From the NCBI GenBank assembly GCA_010093685.1, contig MU006228.1, positions 1,184,178 through 1,248,177 on the forward strand: 64,000 nt of DNA. Direction: 5' to 3'. Made by a program: the position numbers and the translations under genes. Below are positions 1 through 11,018 of this stretch, in pieces (position 1 is the first letter of the stretch; each line of letters starts with the position of its first letter). The stretch is from Ophiobolus disseminans (taxonomy: Eukaryota > Ascomycota > Dothideomycetes > Pleosporales > Phaeosphaeriaceae). The notes under the pieces are model-generated. The model worked only from the letters and a program-made list of their open reading frames with translations. It searched no databases and was not told the origin of the DNA.

Positions 1-806
1 GCTTGTGGAGGGTGTTGGAGACACGCTTGTGGATGAAGAGGTGGATGGCACTGTTGATGAAGTCGCGGATGAAGAGGTGAATGAAGCTGTCGACGCGATC
101 ATGGATGAAGAGGCGGATGACGCTGTTGACGTAGTCATAATCAAAGTCGCGGATGAGGTCCTGGACGAACTTGTGGCGATAACAACACTTGACGAAGAAG
201 GCCTTACTGAAGAGGTCGAGCTTCTGAGCGTAGTCGATGACCTGGTGCTAGAGGATCGCGACGAGGAGCTGGATGAGCGCGTGGTTGAAGTGGGTCTAGA
301 CGAAGACGAAGAGACCGCGTTGCATAGACCATAGCCCTTCTGGCAGGTATCCGGTCCGCAATAGTCTTCGGTACTTCCGCAGTAAGACCACTTACTGCAG
401 CAGTTGCCCCACTTGCTTCCCATGCAGGTGGTACCACCAAAGTCTTTACCGCATCGTGCATCCTTCGTTACGGGCTGGATGGGCGAGGGAACTGCCGACC
501 GTCGCCGAGTTGTCGTTGGTGTTGGCGTTGGCGCTTTGGAAATTTGCGCACCACACGTCCCGAACGACGCCTGGCATCCTTTCCCACAGTATGCGTCGAC
601 TTTTCCACAGTAGCCGTACTGCGAGCAGCAATTTTCGAACGCTAGATAAGAGTCAGTCACCATCATATTTGTGATTCCGGGGATACTGACCGGAGCCAAG
701 ACACGTGTACTCCTTTCTTCCACCGCAACTTCCATCTGGGGAGACCTTCGAGGCAGCTTGTGCGACAGCTGCAAAACCGAACAACGCAAAAGCGAATGAC
801 TTCATA
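1..806 (-). CDS. Secreted chitin-binding (CBM18, hevein-like) protein, 3' end outside window
   Basis: Two exons on the minus strand: 806-691 and 641 to the window edge, with a 49-nt GT-AG intron (690-642). The start MKSFAFALFGFAAVAQA is a typical signal peptide. It is followed by two cysteine-rich CBM18/hevein modules: CLGSAFENCCSQYGYCGK, which is completed only across the splice, and CGKDFGGTTCMGSKWGNCC. After the second module the frame stays open to position 1 as a Ser/Thr-rich linker of over 90 residues, probably O-glycosylated. CBM18 modules bind chitin; in plant-associated fungi such proteins shield or remodel wall chitin. Because the 3' end is missing, further CBM18 repeats or a catalytic domain such as a chitin deacetylase cannot be excluded. 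Frame continuity across both modules was checked by hand. Confidence 0.85.
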
Positions 807-1420
807 GCGACGGTTGAGAATCTGACAAAAACGACAGTAGTGTTTGGAGGCGCAGGAGTCCAACGAAGTTCATAAGCCTCGCGCGCAAAGACGAATACTT
901 AATGATTGTGTCGCCTGCAAATTTCGCCAGGGCAAGCGACACAATCAACGCCTTCTCAAGCCTAGACGAAGACATCGTCACTTTTTTGCGTATTCTGACT
1001 CGAAATGCGCCCGAAACTCGTTGTCTAGCTACATATAGTGGACTAGAAAGGGGTCGTGTCGATCCCGTATCCTTCAGGGTCTGTATGCGGAACACCGCTA
1101 ACGGTACTACAGATGTCAAACTAAGCGAGCCGCCCACATGTAAATCGATATCCCGCTAGTACTATCGGTCCAGCATGACTGGTCTTCGGAAGTATGCGGC
1201 GTACACAGAAATGCCGAACCACCCCTTTTAGCCTTGCGGTGGCTTTTATCTTGACGCCTCATTGTCGCACTCGCTCCTGGCTCGAATTTGAACGATGTGG
1301 TATTTCAGAACATGGAGTACTCCTCTGACGGATGTGCGAGGTCGGGCCGACGAAAGTCACGTCTCACTACCAGAATCTTTTTCGAGATTTGTGGTCACTA
1401 ATCTCACAACACTAGGTAAA
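807..1420. other. Intergenic, probable promoter of the CBM18 gene
   Basis: No supported gene. Short open frames here overlap on both strands and show no domain or signal. The first part must hold the promoter of the minus-strand chitin-binding gene. Confidence 0.5.
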
Positions 1421-1584
1421 TGTCGGATGTGAGAGACAGGGCAAAAAGGAGGAAGAAGGTTGTTGTATTGACAGAGCTACAGAGAGCGATTATATACACA
1501 ACCAGGATGAGTAAGCAGGTAACTAAGGGCCACGTAAGAGACGCAGTTCACATATACTGTGTGAACTAAGGTGCCATGCTGACA
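1421..1584 (+). mobile_element. Solo LTR, family 1 copy A (164 bp) with 5-bp target duplication
   Basis: The element starts TGTCGG and ends CTGACA, the TG...CA ends of an LTR. It is flanked by the direct repeat GTAAA (1416-1420 and 1585-1589), a 5-bp target-site duplication. It is about 85-90% similar by eye to 5797-5957, including the core GGTTGTTGTATTG and the TATA-like GCGATTATATAcACAACC. It carries no coding sequence. A solo LTR is what unequal recombination between the two LTRs of a retrotransposon leaves. Confidence 0.88.
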
Positions 1585-1683
1585 GTAAAGATAGATTCGA
1601 CATTGCATAGTAACAAAAGAAAGCTACCGTCCTCCATGATTTATATTCTTCACCAAGGAAGGTATACTCTTGAACTTCCCCCT

Positions 1684-2321
1684 ATCTCAAGTCCGCGTCT
1701 CCACAATAGTCAACTTCGCCTCAAGCACTGCCGAGGTCCATTTCGTCGGCACGGTCCACATTTCAGCTCTCATATTGTTGTCCGCTATTACTACATTTCG
1801 AAAGCTTGGTAGCGTCGTATTAGCATTGTTTACATACAGGTTCAGTGCCAGCTGTGCGTCTTCTAACACCCTGAAAGAGTCCTTCAATAGCTGTGGAAAG
1901 TCTAGTTCGAATCCCTCGGGCCGGAGAACATATGTGACCGAGGCAGGAGCTTGTTTCTGGAGCGCGTCTCCTCTCTCTAACTTCCTTCTCTCTGCATCGC
2001 GTCGAGTGTTGGCGACGAGAACGTCAGTTGCACTTTCCCATGGTTCCTTGGCTCCGGAGCGCTTTCCTCCTTCCCCGGATTCCGTCCCGAGCTGTGATTC
2101 TTAGTTACCATGGGGGTGCTATCGGTATGCGACAGCTCTGGGACGGAGGAATCCTCATCTTTGTCCTCTTGAGCTTGAAGCGCATCCACAAACTGCTCGC
2201 GGAGCTCGTAATTGGCCAAGAGCTGCTGGATAAAGCCTTCAGTCTTGGGAGCAGCATCGACCATATCCTGAAACTCGGCCGCAAGCGGCTTCATCTCTTG
2301 GAGTCTATAGGAAGAAGGCAT
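1684..2321 (-). CDS. Hypothetical protein, split by an intron or frameshift
   Basis: Two open frames on the minus strand look coding. The first (2321 to about 2130) starts MPSSYRLQEMKPLAAEFQDM and is acidic and helical. The second (about 2101-1684) runs ESQLGTESGEGGKRSG through RRDAERRKLERGDALQKQ to a C-terminus ending in LTIVETRT. They are in different frames. A phase-0 intron starting GTCCCA and ending AATCACAG (with CTAAG before it) would join them, but the donor is weak, so a frameshift is an alternative. A further frame at 2612-2346, with several cysteines, may be an upstream exon. I recognise no family. Its middle is charged and helical. Confidence 0.4.
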
Positions 2322-2612
2322 GCTCAGCGAGATGAGGAAGACTGTTCATGGAGGTCGCTGAGATATGGGATATATGTGTCGGGCCAGGCTTGTTGATTGG
2401 ATCACAGTGTCGAAGTGGTAAGTCACGCGAAATGGGACGTTGGGAAACCTGTCGCAGCACACGTGCCGGGTGTTGAAGCAAACAATTTTCTCTTTCGCAG
2501 CGCATGCTAGGCACAGACAAAGTCGCGCAAGGCCCATTCTCTCAACACCACCGTTACGGATGCGACCCTTACATGCCGTCGTTTTGAACCTTTTCCGCGC
2601 CCAGATGTACAA

Positions 2613-4834
2613 GCCACGGTATACTTCTCAGTATATCTGCTCACCATGAGTTACCTTCGCTCCGTCCTTCCAGGGGTTCAGACCTCCAGTATCATATGGA
2701 CTTCCACAATCGGCAGAAATAAACGCGAAATTTGGAAAATCGAGCGGCTTGAAAATACTACATTTCAGTGGAACAAGAAAATCGAGCAGCTCGAAAATTC
2801 CCCCTTCTCGGTTATCTCAGTTTCCTCACAAACAAAAAGTTCGATAAATGTTGAGAATGTGTGGGTTCAGTCCAGGTTGGTGGAAGGAAGGGCCGTGGTA
2901 TCTCCGATGTGAGGCAGGCACGGCTGACTGTAACGCCTTACGTGAAGTTGCGGTGGCCTCTTACACGGAACAATACGATAGTCAATACAATACGTTGCAG
3001 CCACCCTACCTCGTCCCTCCTCCCACTCGGTTCTCTATGGTAGTCATACTACTACACTACCCAAACGATGGGTGCAGAAATCGTAAAGAGATTTCAATTT
3101 ACCGAGCAGCACAGTTACAAGTGTCGCAAAGATCTGTTCCCATCCGTTGCGCGGTCTTCCGCTAGACCTTATCGACAGCAACTTCTGTATCTCTGGCGTC
3201 TGGCGCGTACGTCGTTTATATTACTCTGCGAGGTCACGATGAGATGCTGATCATGATGCGGATATATCAAGCACTATTCATTAATCATCTCAATCGTGCC
3301 GGAGCGGTGGTTTCTGCTGCATTGCTCGACGTTCGTATTTCACATACTCGCTACGTATCTATCTTATCACGATTCCGAATCAAGGCTGACGTTGGTGATT
3401 ACGCTGATGAAGTGTTGGAAGATGAACGCAGGCTGAGGCTATACATCAATCTTTTGCTAAGCTATCTTTTCTTGATGCTTGTATGTATGCTCCCACTATG
3501 CTCCGCTTTCTCGAGCAGTCTTCTTGACAACATACATGTTCCATAGCAACCTTGTTCTTCCAGGCTCATATCTTGACATCCTCAGCCCATGAGTCGGAAA
3601 ATACATGTCCATCTTGTCTACGTTTTCGTCAATGACAAGGTTGTAACATGTTTTTGACAAGTAATCCTCGGCAGCTTATTGTGAAGGAAAGAACCCCATG
3701 TTGATCATACTCCCCCCCACCCCCTCGGACGAATAAGGGAACTTCATGACGGCGTAGATCGTTACGGGTTAGGTGGACTCAAGTTGAGGCCCGGCGGCAG
3801 CCGTTGTACCAGGACCCTGGTTGCTCATTTTGAGATTGTACTTAGAGATCTGGAACGAAGGCGAGAATAGGCCTTGCGCCGAGGTTTTTGATATGTTACA
3901 GGGGGGCTGGAGACAAAATGGGGTTCCATGATGTAACGGTTTGGGCTCTGCCCAGACCTACTCTAGTACGAGTTGGGATAGCTTATGTACGGTCATGTAT
4001 ATAAGCAGGTCTGCCTACCTTAGATAGTCAATTCAGCGCAGTCCTCCCCTCCACACACCGTCACACATGATACTATACAGAGACATTGATTCCGACCACA
4101 TCACGCTCCTATGGCAAACACAATTTTTGATTGCTCTCCCACTGCGATCCCAAGCACCGTCTTATCGTTATAGGGGAGGCTAAAGATGAAGCCTAGGCTG
4201 CAAGATCAATCCAGTCGAGACGTGATTTATGATGCAAGGCTCTCATGTACTTCTCAATGTCATACGTAATTGTGGCCTTGGCTGAACTCAACAAGTCAAC
4301 GTGTCTGCTAAGGCTTGTAATGCCAACAGGGCACGACGTGAAAAGCAATCAGCTCACCGGTGGAGGCATGACGTGCTTCCGATGGGTGTTGCGATCGTCG
4401 CCAATGATTGACCTATACCTAACGTTTAGTAATGGCTGTGTCTCAGCCTTTCGCTCCAAATCCAGGTCTACAGGACATGCGCAGTCTTTGTCGATTACGG
4501 TATTAAAAGATGTGCAGCACACGGTTTAATGATTGAGTGGGTACTAGGAAGGCTGTATGCCAGCCGTCTTCGTGGCTTGTCGATGGCAAGAGCTGACCGG
4601 AGCTGATGCAAGTACAGCCAATGACACGTGCAGCGAGCACTTGAGACGCCGATCTTTCGCCTAAATACTCTTAATGCGGCCGCATAGCCCCCAGCAATAC
4701 ACGCCCCGATTTGAGACCGAGATTTATGTGAATAGTTTCGTACCTAGGTAGGCTTAAAGGCAGAATCTGCTATACGCTCGCGTCATAAAACGAGATGTAT
4801 CGTTCTAAGGAATATTGAGTCACCACTCTGCACG
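2613..4834. other. Gene-poor intergenic stretch
   Basis: No supported gene in about 2.2 kb. Short frames such as 3244-3546 and 4245-4529 lack domains and have mixed codon use. A 20-bp motif (AAATCGAGCGGCTTGAAAAT) recurs about 42 bp later with two changes near 2736 and 2778. The last part is likely the old promoter of the HET gene. Confidence 0.4.
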
Positions 4835-5796
4835 ATGGATCACCTTCCCATACCTTTAAGTACTTCCGGACCTCCTATTGAAGTTCCCTTCGTCGCAGAT
4901 ATTCAATGGGACTTCCAAGATTTCAGAGGGTTCCCCGCACGTCATGGCCTCGCGCTAAATGGCTGTGGTCTGCCAATTATCGACTCAGTTTCTGGTAAAC
5001 GACTGGCTTCAATACTCCAGTCATGGCTATACTTTGGCCTGCTCTCGGAGATATTCGGGGGGTTGGTGGTCAAAGAGGACCACTGTCGTGTACGACCTCC
5101 CTACTCTACAAAATCAGCAGCAAATGTCCTTGATTCGACCAAACTCACACACCTCATTCGAGCGTGGACCAAGAACCTATATCACAGGAACGTACTACAT
5201 TTCCTGTTTGGGGGCTACCTCCAAGACCTAGAAGAGAAAGCAGGGCGGAGAAAAACGATATGGGAACTCATCGAGCATGTGCAGGCCGCATGTGCTCATG
5301 TGGCTCAACATGAGGCTGGAGCAACGCACAAAATCCCAGAAATTCTGCTCGCGACCGAGGTACTCTGCAATACATTGGAATGTATCTTCCGAATTCCCCC
5401 GGAATGCTTTCAGAAAGTGAGCCGGGGATCGGCACGCCTTTTGACTACCCAAATGATTGAAGGAGGTTGGTGTCGTGCAATGGTGGCACATGTATCAAAA
5501 GAGTACGGAGCCAACACTCTCTATTTCATCTCACGAACGAAACCACCACGAGTCCCATGGATCTCTCATTGAAGTTGTTCGGACGATCGCTGCGTCGCCA
5601 ATAACGTAAACACGGAAACTTACAGGAACCGGCATGTCACCGAAACCTGCCCATGTGAGTTTTTACACGTTGACGGGGAGGAGCGGAGAAAGATGATAAA
5701 GATAATAAGGAAGGGTGGTGTGCCTTTGATCAAGATTGTGGAAGACCCACTCAACACTCTTCAGCTCAAGGTCAAGGAACACAAGGTTGGGATATC

Positions 5797-5957
5797 TGTC
5801 AGATGTAGGAGACAGCAAAAAGAGGAAGAAGGTTGTTGTATTGAAAGAGCTACGCAGAGCGATTATATATACAACCAAGATGAGTAAGCAAGTGACTAAG
5901 AGTCACGTGGAGATACAGTCCACAGTGTACCATGTGAACTGAGGTGCCAGGCTGACA
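5797..5957 (+). mobile_element. Solo LTR, family 1 copy B (161 bp), inside the HET gene
   Basis: Starts TGTCAG and ends CTGACA, which are perfect inverted hexamers. It is flanked by a 5-bp direct repeat ATATC (5792-5796 and 5958-5962). It matches the copy at 1421-1584 along its whole length. The empty site predicted by removing the element and one ATATC reads through in the HET frame, which fixes both boundaries independently. Confidence 0.93.
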
Positions 5958-7669
5958 ATATCGTATGTTGCAATTTCACATGTATGGTCGGACAGGTTGG
6001 GCAATCCATACTCCAATGGCCTTCCTGTTTGCCAGCTGCAAAGATTGTCCACCCTTCTCAAACGCCGCGCATCGGAGCGCATCTTCCCCCAAAGGATGCT
6101 CGAATATCCACAGCTGTTTTTGGATGGATACGCTATGCATTCCTCCTGCCCAGCGGGGAGATCCAGAGTTTGATCTTCGGCTGGATTGTATCAATCGCAT
6201 GGCTCTAATATATGCCAGTTCACAAAGCGTACTGGTCTTGGATTACGGCCTCTAGCAAATCCGGCTTGCTGTCTCTTCGCCACAAGAGGTCGTCGTACAT
6301 CTACTCTGTTGTGCATGGAATCAACGTGTTTGGACCTTACAAGAAGGTGTTTTGGGGAAAAAGACGTTGTTCCAACTGGCGGATAGCGTTATCGATCCAT
6401 ACAACTGTGATTACCCACAGAAAACGTCCATGCTCACCCGAAACAAATGTCAAATGACGCTCTCCAACTTCCCAAGGCTATCGTCATGGCAGGCTGTATC
6501 TAGCCTCATGGGCAAGCTACTGAATATATTTCTCGAATTCAGTAACCCGAAAGGATTGGACTGCAATACAGAGCTGCGGCTCAACCTGCAACGTGACTTG
6601 CTCACATCTTTGTGGGAAGTTCTGAAACGGATCGAAAGAAAAGCACGACCTGATACTTTGTACAGGACTGGCTTGCGCTCAGCGTTATGGCGTGCATTAA
6701 CACGAGTGGAGAAAAATTCGGATGACTCGAGCGCACCCCGCGGGAGTGCCACGTTTCTAGAAGCATGGAATGCGTTGCGGAACCGCACCACCACGAAGTC
6801 TGAAGACACTTACGAGGTACTGGCCAATCTTCTAGGATATCATCCAACTCAGCTATCGTCTCTCCACAAGGATAGTCGTTTGAAAGCGATTATCATGAAT
6901 CTGGAACGCGTTCCACAGTCTCTTCTGTATAACACAGAGAAAATGCTCACGTCGCATACTTCGTCAGCGCAACACTGGATACCGACCGAAGTCAGCAAAC
7001 TCAGGCTTAGGCCGCGTACTGACATGTATCGATCAGGCTCGGAGTTTACCATTGACAGTACTCAAGGGCCCGGGTTGATCCTCCTGGAATCGCCTGTTTG
7101 TCTGGACCCGGGCCCTATTTGGGTTCGATGCGCTCAGACCAATGACCATCGAATATTCAATTCACAGACCATTTGGATACGGATTGACCTTTCTCGAATT
7201 GCTTCGCAACCTCGATTCGATCCGGCCTCATATCAGTCAAGCTGCATTCTGATCGACCAGCATGAGATAGACTCCTCGAAAGTGCCATACCGTACATCCT
7301 GGAAGGCTGCTCTGTTAAACATACACGATGCTGGGGCACGAACTCGCTATGCCAGATTGGCGATAGTCTTAAAGGCAACTTATGACTGTCCAGCGAGAGT
7401 TACAGTCATGTCTGACTTTGTCCCCGTTTTTCGGAAGTCTCTTCTGACTGAAAGAGAGAGGGAGGAGATTGATCGAACGGAAACAATGAATTCTGATCCA
7501 CTGCGAAAGCTTCCGTGGCGGTATTCTTATAGTAGGAACCGGCGCATGACGCCAAAGATCAATTCCACGCAGGGAAATTACGAGGAAGGGAGCTGTAGAA
7601 AGGTTTGGACTCCAGACGACACCTGCGCTGTTTCATTTCTGCAAAATTGGGATCTCCGCATCGATGCAT

Positions 7670-7729
7670 GTACGTAAAACTTATACACGATCGTCTCAAA
7701 GGGACGGTATCTTATCTGACATTCCGCAG
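7670..7729 (+). other. Intron of the HET relic
   Basis: A 60-nt intron with donor GTACGT, CTGAC branch-like motif and acceptor CCGCAG joins DA(F) to ENEEPPRLIRRPYPIYNFLL in frame. The downstream exon (7730-8367) holds hydrophobic, probably membrane-spanning stretches and a Trp-rich tail. Confidence 0.8.
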
Positions 7730-8367
7730 TTGAAAATGAGGAACCTCCACGGCTTATTCGGCGTCCATATCCCATCTATAACTTTCTGCTTCATCACAAC
7801 GCTCTCACCTACTTTGCTCGCTTCATTGCTCTCATAGCTCCGATCGCATGTGTGGTCATCATTGGGAAACAGTTTGCTGAGCTAACACTCTTAGGCCGCA
7901 GATATTGGCTCTGGAAGGTTGTTCTGTTTATCCACTGTCTCCATCTCTTCCTTAACGTCGCCACAATCTCCCTCGCTACGGAGAAGTACCCTCGGCGACT
8001 TTCCTACTTCTACATAAAATGGACTCCATTTGCCGTGGCCATTTCACAGGTAGTAGCGTTCATGCTTGAAGTTTGGCGAGGTGCTAAGGACATCAAGTCG
8101 GTACAGCACTTGCTTCCCAAGGTCTCCATGTTGGAAGTCTATTACGCCATTGTTCCATTCCTTGCTTGTGGAGCGTGGACTTTGTTGTGGGGCGTAATGT
8201 GCTACCGGTTTATGAGATGGTGCGGGTACAACGATTGGTTATCGACATTTGACAGAGATTGGGAACCAGGAAAAACGAAATGGTGGTGGAGACCAGCTAC
8301 TTTGGGGACGTTGTTGCGACATCTCTGGAAACGGTCGGATACATCAACACCAGACTCGCAGCCATAG

Positions 8368-8847
8368 ACACTGTTCTACGAGGCTTAACGACTACTCGCG
8401 TATGTACCCTCCCAAGCAGCTAATATGGTGCCGGGATTTCTACTTCGTCGGTTTTGTCCATTACCAATCATTATTCCTCCAAACCCTGCGCTATTTCTCA
8501 TTCAGCCTTTCAACTAGCCAAATACATCGCTCAAGATATCGTCCTAGAAGACACTTCCAGTTATACCGCGATAGCTTTTGACTTCGGTTTTGAAGCCAGA
8601 GGACCAGGTCACGGGTGGTGTTTGCAGATCGTCGAGGTGCAGGTGTTTGATGCCGATGAGGAGACTGAGGCTAGCGTGCGGGACGACACAAAGGGGGTTC
8701 TACGTTGAGGAGGGTCTAGTTCGGGGAGTTATGGGGGATTTGTGAGGAGAGATGGGAAGCTTGTTTGAGGAGTGGGATTATTCGATAGGTGGAATAAATA
8801 TGCACATTGCGAGACATTTCCCCTTTGTCCTGAAGTGCACGGATGAC
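8368..8847. other. Short unassigned stretch with a possible orphan frame
   Basis: A plus-strand frame (8454-8708, 84 aa) contains a protein-like run, YTAIAFDFGFEARGPGHGWC, followed by an acidic tail. No start context, domain or homologous partner is visible. It may be a remnant of a neighbouring gene or chance. Confidence 0.25.
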
Positions 8848-9195
8848 CTAGTCAACCATTGTCGTCCTCATGTCAATGGCCACCACTGCCAGGCACCCCT
8901 CCTCACACAGGTCGTAGATCGTTCTAGTTGATCCGTAGCAACCTCCGAAGGAATGCACAGGATCGAGGAGATTGTCCGGTATGGAGCCAATAGTCTTGTG
9001 ATGGAGTTCAAGTCTGGGCCATGGTCGCATTCCCGTTGAGCAGCGCGGCCCGACCTCGGGGTGGTGTGTTGGATCGAGAGTGAGTTTGAGTTGCACGGAC
9101 TGTGTCGGTGGAGACGCTGTGTTCTCGATGTCGATCGTGTTGATGTCGGGGAAAAGAGTAGCCCGGACGGAGATAGTCGGAGTCGCTGATGTAAA
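8848..9195 (-). CDS. Hypothetical protein fragment
   Basis: The minus-strand frame reads SATPTISVRATLFPDINTID through VQLKLTLDPTHHPEVGPR to CLAVVAIDMRTTMVD. Composition looks coding and overlapping frames do not. It is open to about 9195, where TTTACATCAG could be a splice acceptor, so a short first exon may lie upstream. I recognise no family and the start is not settled. Confidence 0.35.
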   Translation of the reverse strand, partial: FTSATPTISVRATLFPDINTIDIENTASPPTQSVQLKLTLDPTHHPEVGPRCSTGMRPWPRLELHHKTIGSIPDNLLDPVHSFGGCYGSTRTIYDLCEEGCLAVVAIDMRTTMVD

Positions 9196-9223
9196 TGAAA
9201 ATCTTTAACACGCGAGTCATGAA

Positions 9224-9574
9224 TCAACGAAACCGATCCTTAACCAGCGCCTTTCCCATCACCCTTTCCCTTTCATCAATTCCACCCACAATCCCACCCC
9301 CTAATCCTCTCTCCTCATCTCCCAACCTCGCATACCTCCCCTTCCCCTTCCCATTCCCATTCGTTCTACTCAGTACCCTCCCAACAAGCCCCTCATTATT
9401 CGCCTTGATCTTTTCTTGCATCAACTTCTTCTGCCCCCTCCTCCTAACGCACTTATTTTTACACACGATGATTCCGACAATAAAGCAAAAAACGCCAATG
9501 GTCGAGAGGAGAAGTACGACGCACACGATGATGAGTCCGCGCTTTTCTTCTTCGTTTTTGAAGAACGTTGGCAT
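9224..9574 (-). CDS. Small single-pass membrane protein, hypothetical
   Basis: The frame starting at 9574 (MPTFFKNEEEKRG) encodes 116 residues. A strong membrane segment, LIIVCVVLLLSTIGVFCFIV, lies at about residues 14-37, followed by the basic stretch CKNKCVRRRGQKK and a Gly-rich cytosolic-type tail. The frame extends upstream to an ATG at 9748 with a second hydrophobic stretch; I prefer the inner Met because the region between is Pro/Ser rich. The positive-inside rule suggests a cytosolic C-terminus. Function is unknown. Confidence 0.45.
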   Translation of the reverse strand: MPTFFKNEEEKRGLIIVCVVLLLSTIGVFCFIVGIIVCKNKCVRRRGQKKLMQEKIKANNEGLVGRVLSRTNGNGKGKGRYARLGDEERGLGGGIVGGIDERERVMGKALVKDRFR

Positions 9575-11018
9575 ATTGGGATGGGGGTGGGCTGTACCGC
9601 GGGCGAAATAGGACAAGGACGTAGACGTAGGTAGATATGGCAGATGTGGAAGGAGAAAGGAGGACCTGAGGGCAAGAAACGACACGAATATTGCAAAGAA
9701 AAAATAGCCCCCATACGCCGCCCACACAGCCTGACATGCCATACCCACTCCAACGTCTCGTGAAACCCACTACGGCGTTCAAACTGCGGATTACGCCTTC
9801 CGCGCCGCACGCCTCATTGCATCATGGCCACCTTCGTACCTAGGTCGCAGCTGCGCCGTGATAATTTCTGGCACAGTTTAATGCGTTCGGTGTGAATGTG
9901 CCATTCTCGATGGACGATAGCGAAAGAAATATTCGCCGGGTGGAGTGGTGGGATTTGAAGTGCAGGTGTTCGTGTCAGGTAAGCGCGCGCAATAATGGAG
10001 GGGAGTTGGGAGGTGGGTTGGGGGCGAAGTGGGATGCCTGAAGTGCGGTGCTAAGATTAGCGCCGATCGTGGCTGTTGCGAGGCTGAATAAATAGAGTTG
10101 GTGCTGAGCTGCAACACGCAGTCACGCGTATATTGTTGACTTTTCCATGCATAGTAGGAACAAATATATCAAAAATGCCAAATGAACACAGCGACGAGAT
10201 ACACCAGCTTTCTCGACTAGTTACGACTAACGAATTTTACAGCACTCTCGCCGCACGCTGGCAATGGAATAATTGACCTTGAGTTCAAGGCTCCAGTTTC
10301 CAGAGTCAACATGAACATGGAATTGAGCTGGAAGAAATACACACGCTGCGTTGGAAATACGCAACGGAACTCTATGCCTACATCCTACAGATCTATTCCG
10401 ATCCTTTACTCCTCGCTCTTTGCCTCTCATCCCTCGAACTAGAGCAACCTACAAAAGTAAACTTAGAACTTGGGACGATGCATCGCGCCAAATCTCTAAG
10501 CCCTTCACGCCTCTCAACTCCCCACTCCAAAGCCATGGACAATCCTTCCCTATATCAATTCATTTGATTCAGACGTATTGATATACACCATCGCTACTGC
10601 AATGCCCATCAAATCATCAAGCTTATGTCTTCCATCTACGCACAAATAGCGGACTGCGCTAACGTATCCATTCAATGACCTGTAAAGCGATTAGCGTTGC
10701 GTCCACCTCGTGGGAAACCTTGGTAGAGCATGCGTAAAGTTCCGATATCGCTAAAGCCATACAAAGCGGAGGAACTGAAACTTGACAGCTGGAATGGTCG
10801 TCTGAGTGCGCTGAGAGGTGTTTAGGCAAGGGGTAGATCGGGGCGTGCGATGCGGTTGAAACGGCACTTGCACGAAGATTCATGGACGTTGTGTTTGAGT
10901 ATCGAAGTTGAGATTTCCTCATCTAAGCATCCGTTGCACCTGACATCGCCAACGAAGCAAATATGCTCGTAGCTCGTACGTATCATGACTTCATCATCCA
11001 TCAACCCACACCCCATTC
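9575..11018. other. Intergenic
   Basis: No supported gene in 1.4 kb. Short frames on both strands overlap one another and none carries a recognisable motif. The right end is the 3' side of the aminotransferase gene. Confidence 0.45.

Larger units (their letters stand above)
4835..8367 (+). pseudogene. Large HET-domain (heterokaryon incompatibility) protein, interrupted by an LTR
   Basis: The pieces follow the order of large fungal HET proteins. An N-terminal region begins MDHLPIPLSTSGPPIEVPF and includes ILQSWLYFGLLSEIFGG and GWCRAMVAHVSKEYGANTLY; then come CSDDRCVANNV, the HET core YVAISHVWSD, WMDTLCIPP with NRMALIYASSQSVLVLDYGL, RVWTLQEGVLG, a long helical middle, and a C-terminal hydrophobic segment. 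HET domains trigger cell death on non-self fusion. Lesions: TGA at 5570-5572 just before SCSDDRC; a solo LTR at 5797-5957 between VGIS and YVAIS; a frameshift near 6090-6110 (run CCCCCAAA); TAG at 6253-6255. Removing the LTR plus one target copy restores the frame. The 3' part keeps a good intron (7670-7729, GTACGT...CCGCAG), so 6256-8367 still reads open. Confidence 0.88.

Noticed and set aside
5..334. 109-aa acidic plus-strand frame (many Asp/Glu/Val)
   Set aside because: It is the antisense of the Ser/Thr linker of the chitin-binding protein.
3244..3546. 100-residue open frame with a hydrophobic C-terminus
   Set aside because: No domain, no promoter context and codon use unlike nearby real genes; likely chance in gene-poor DNA.
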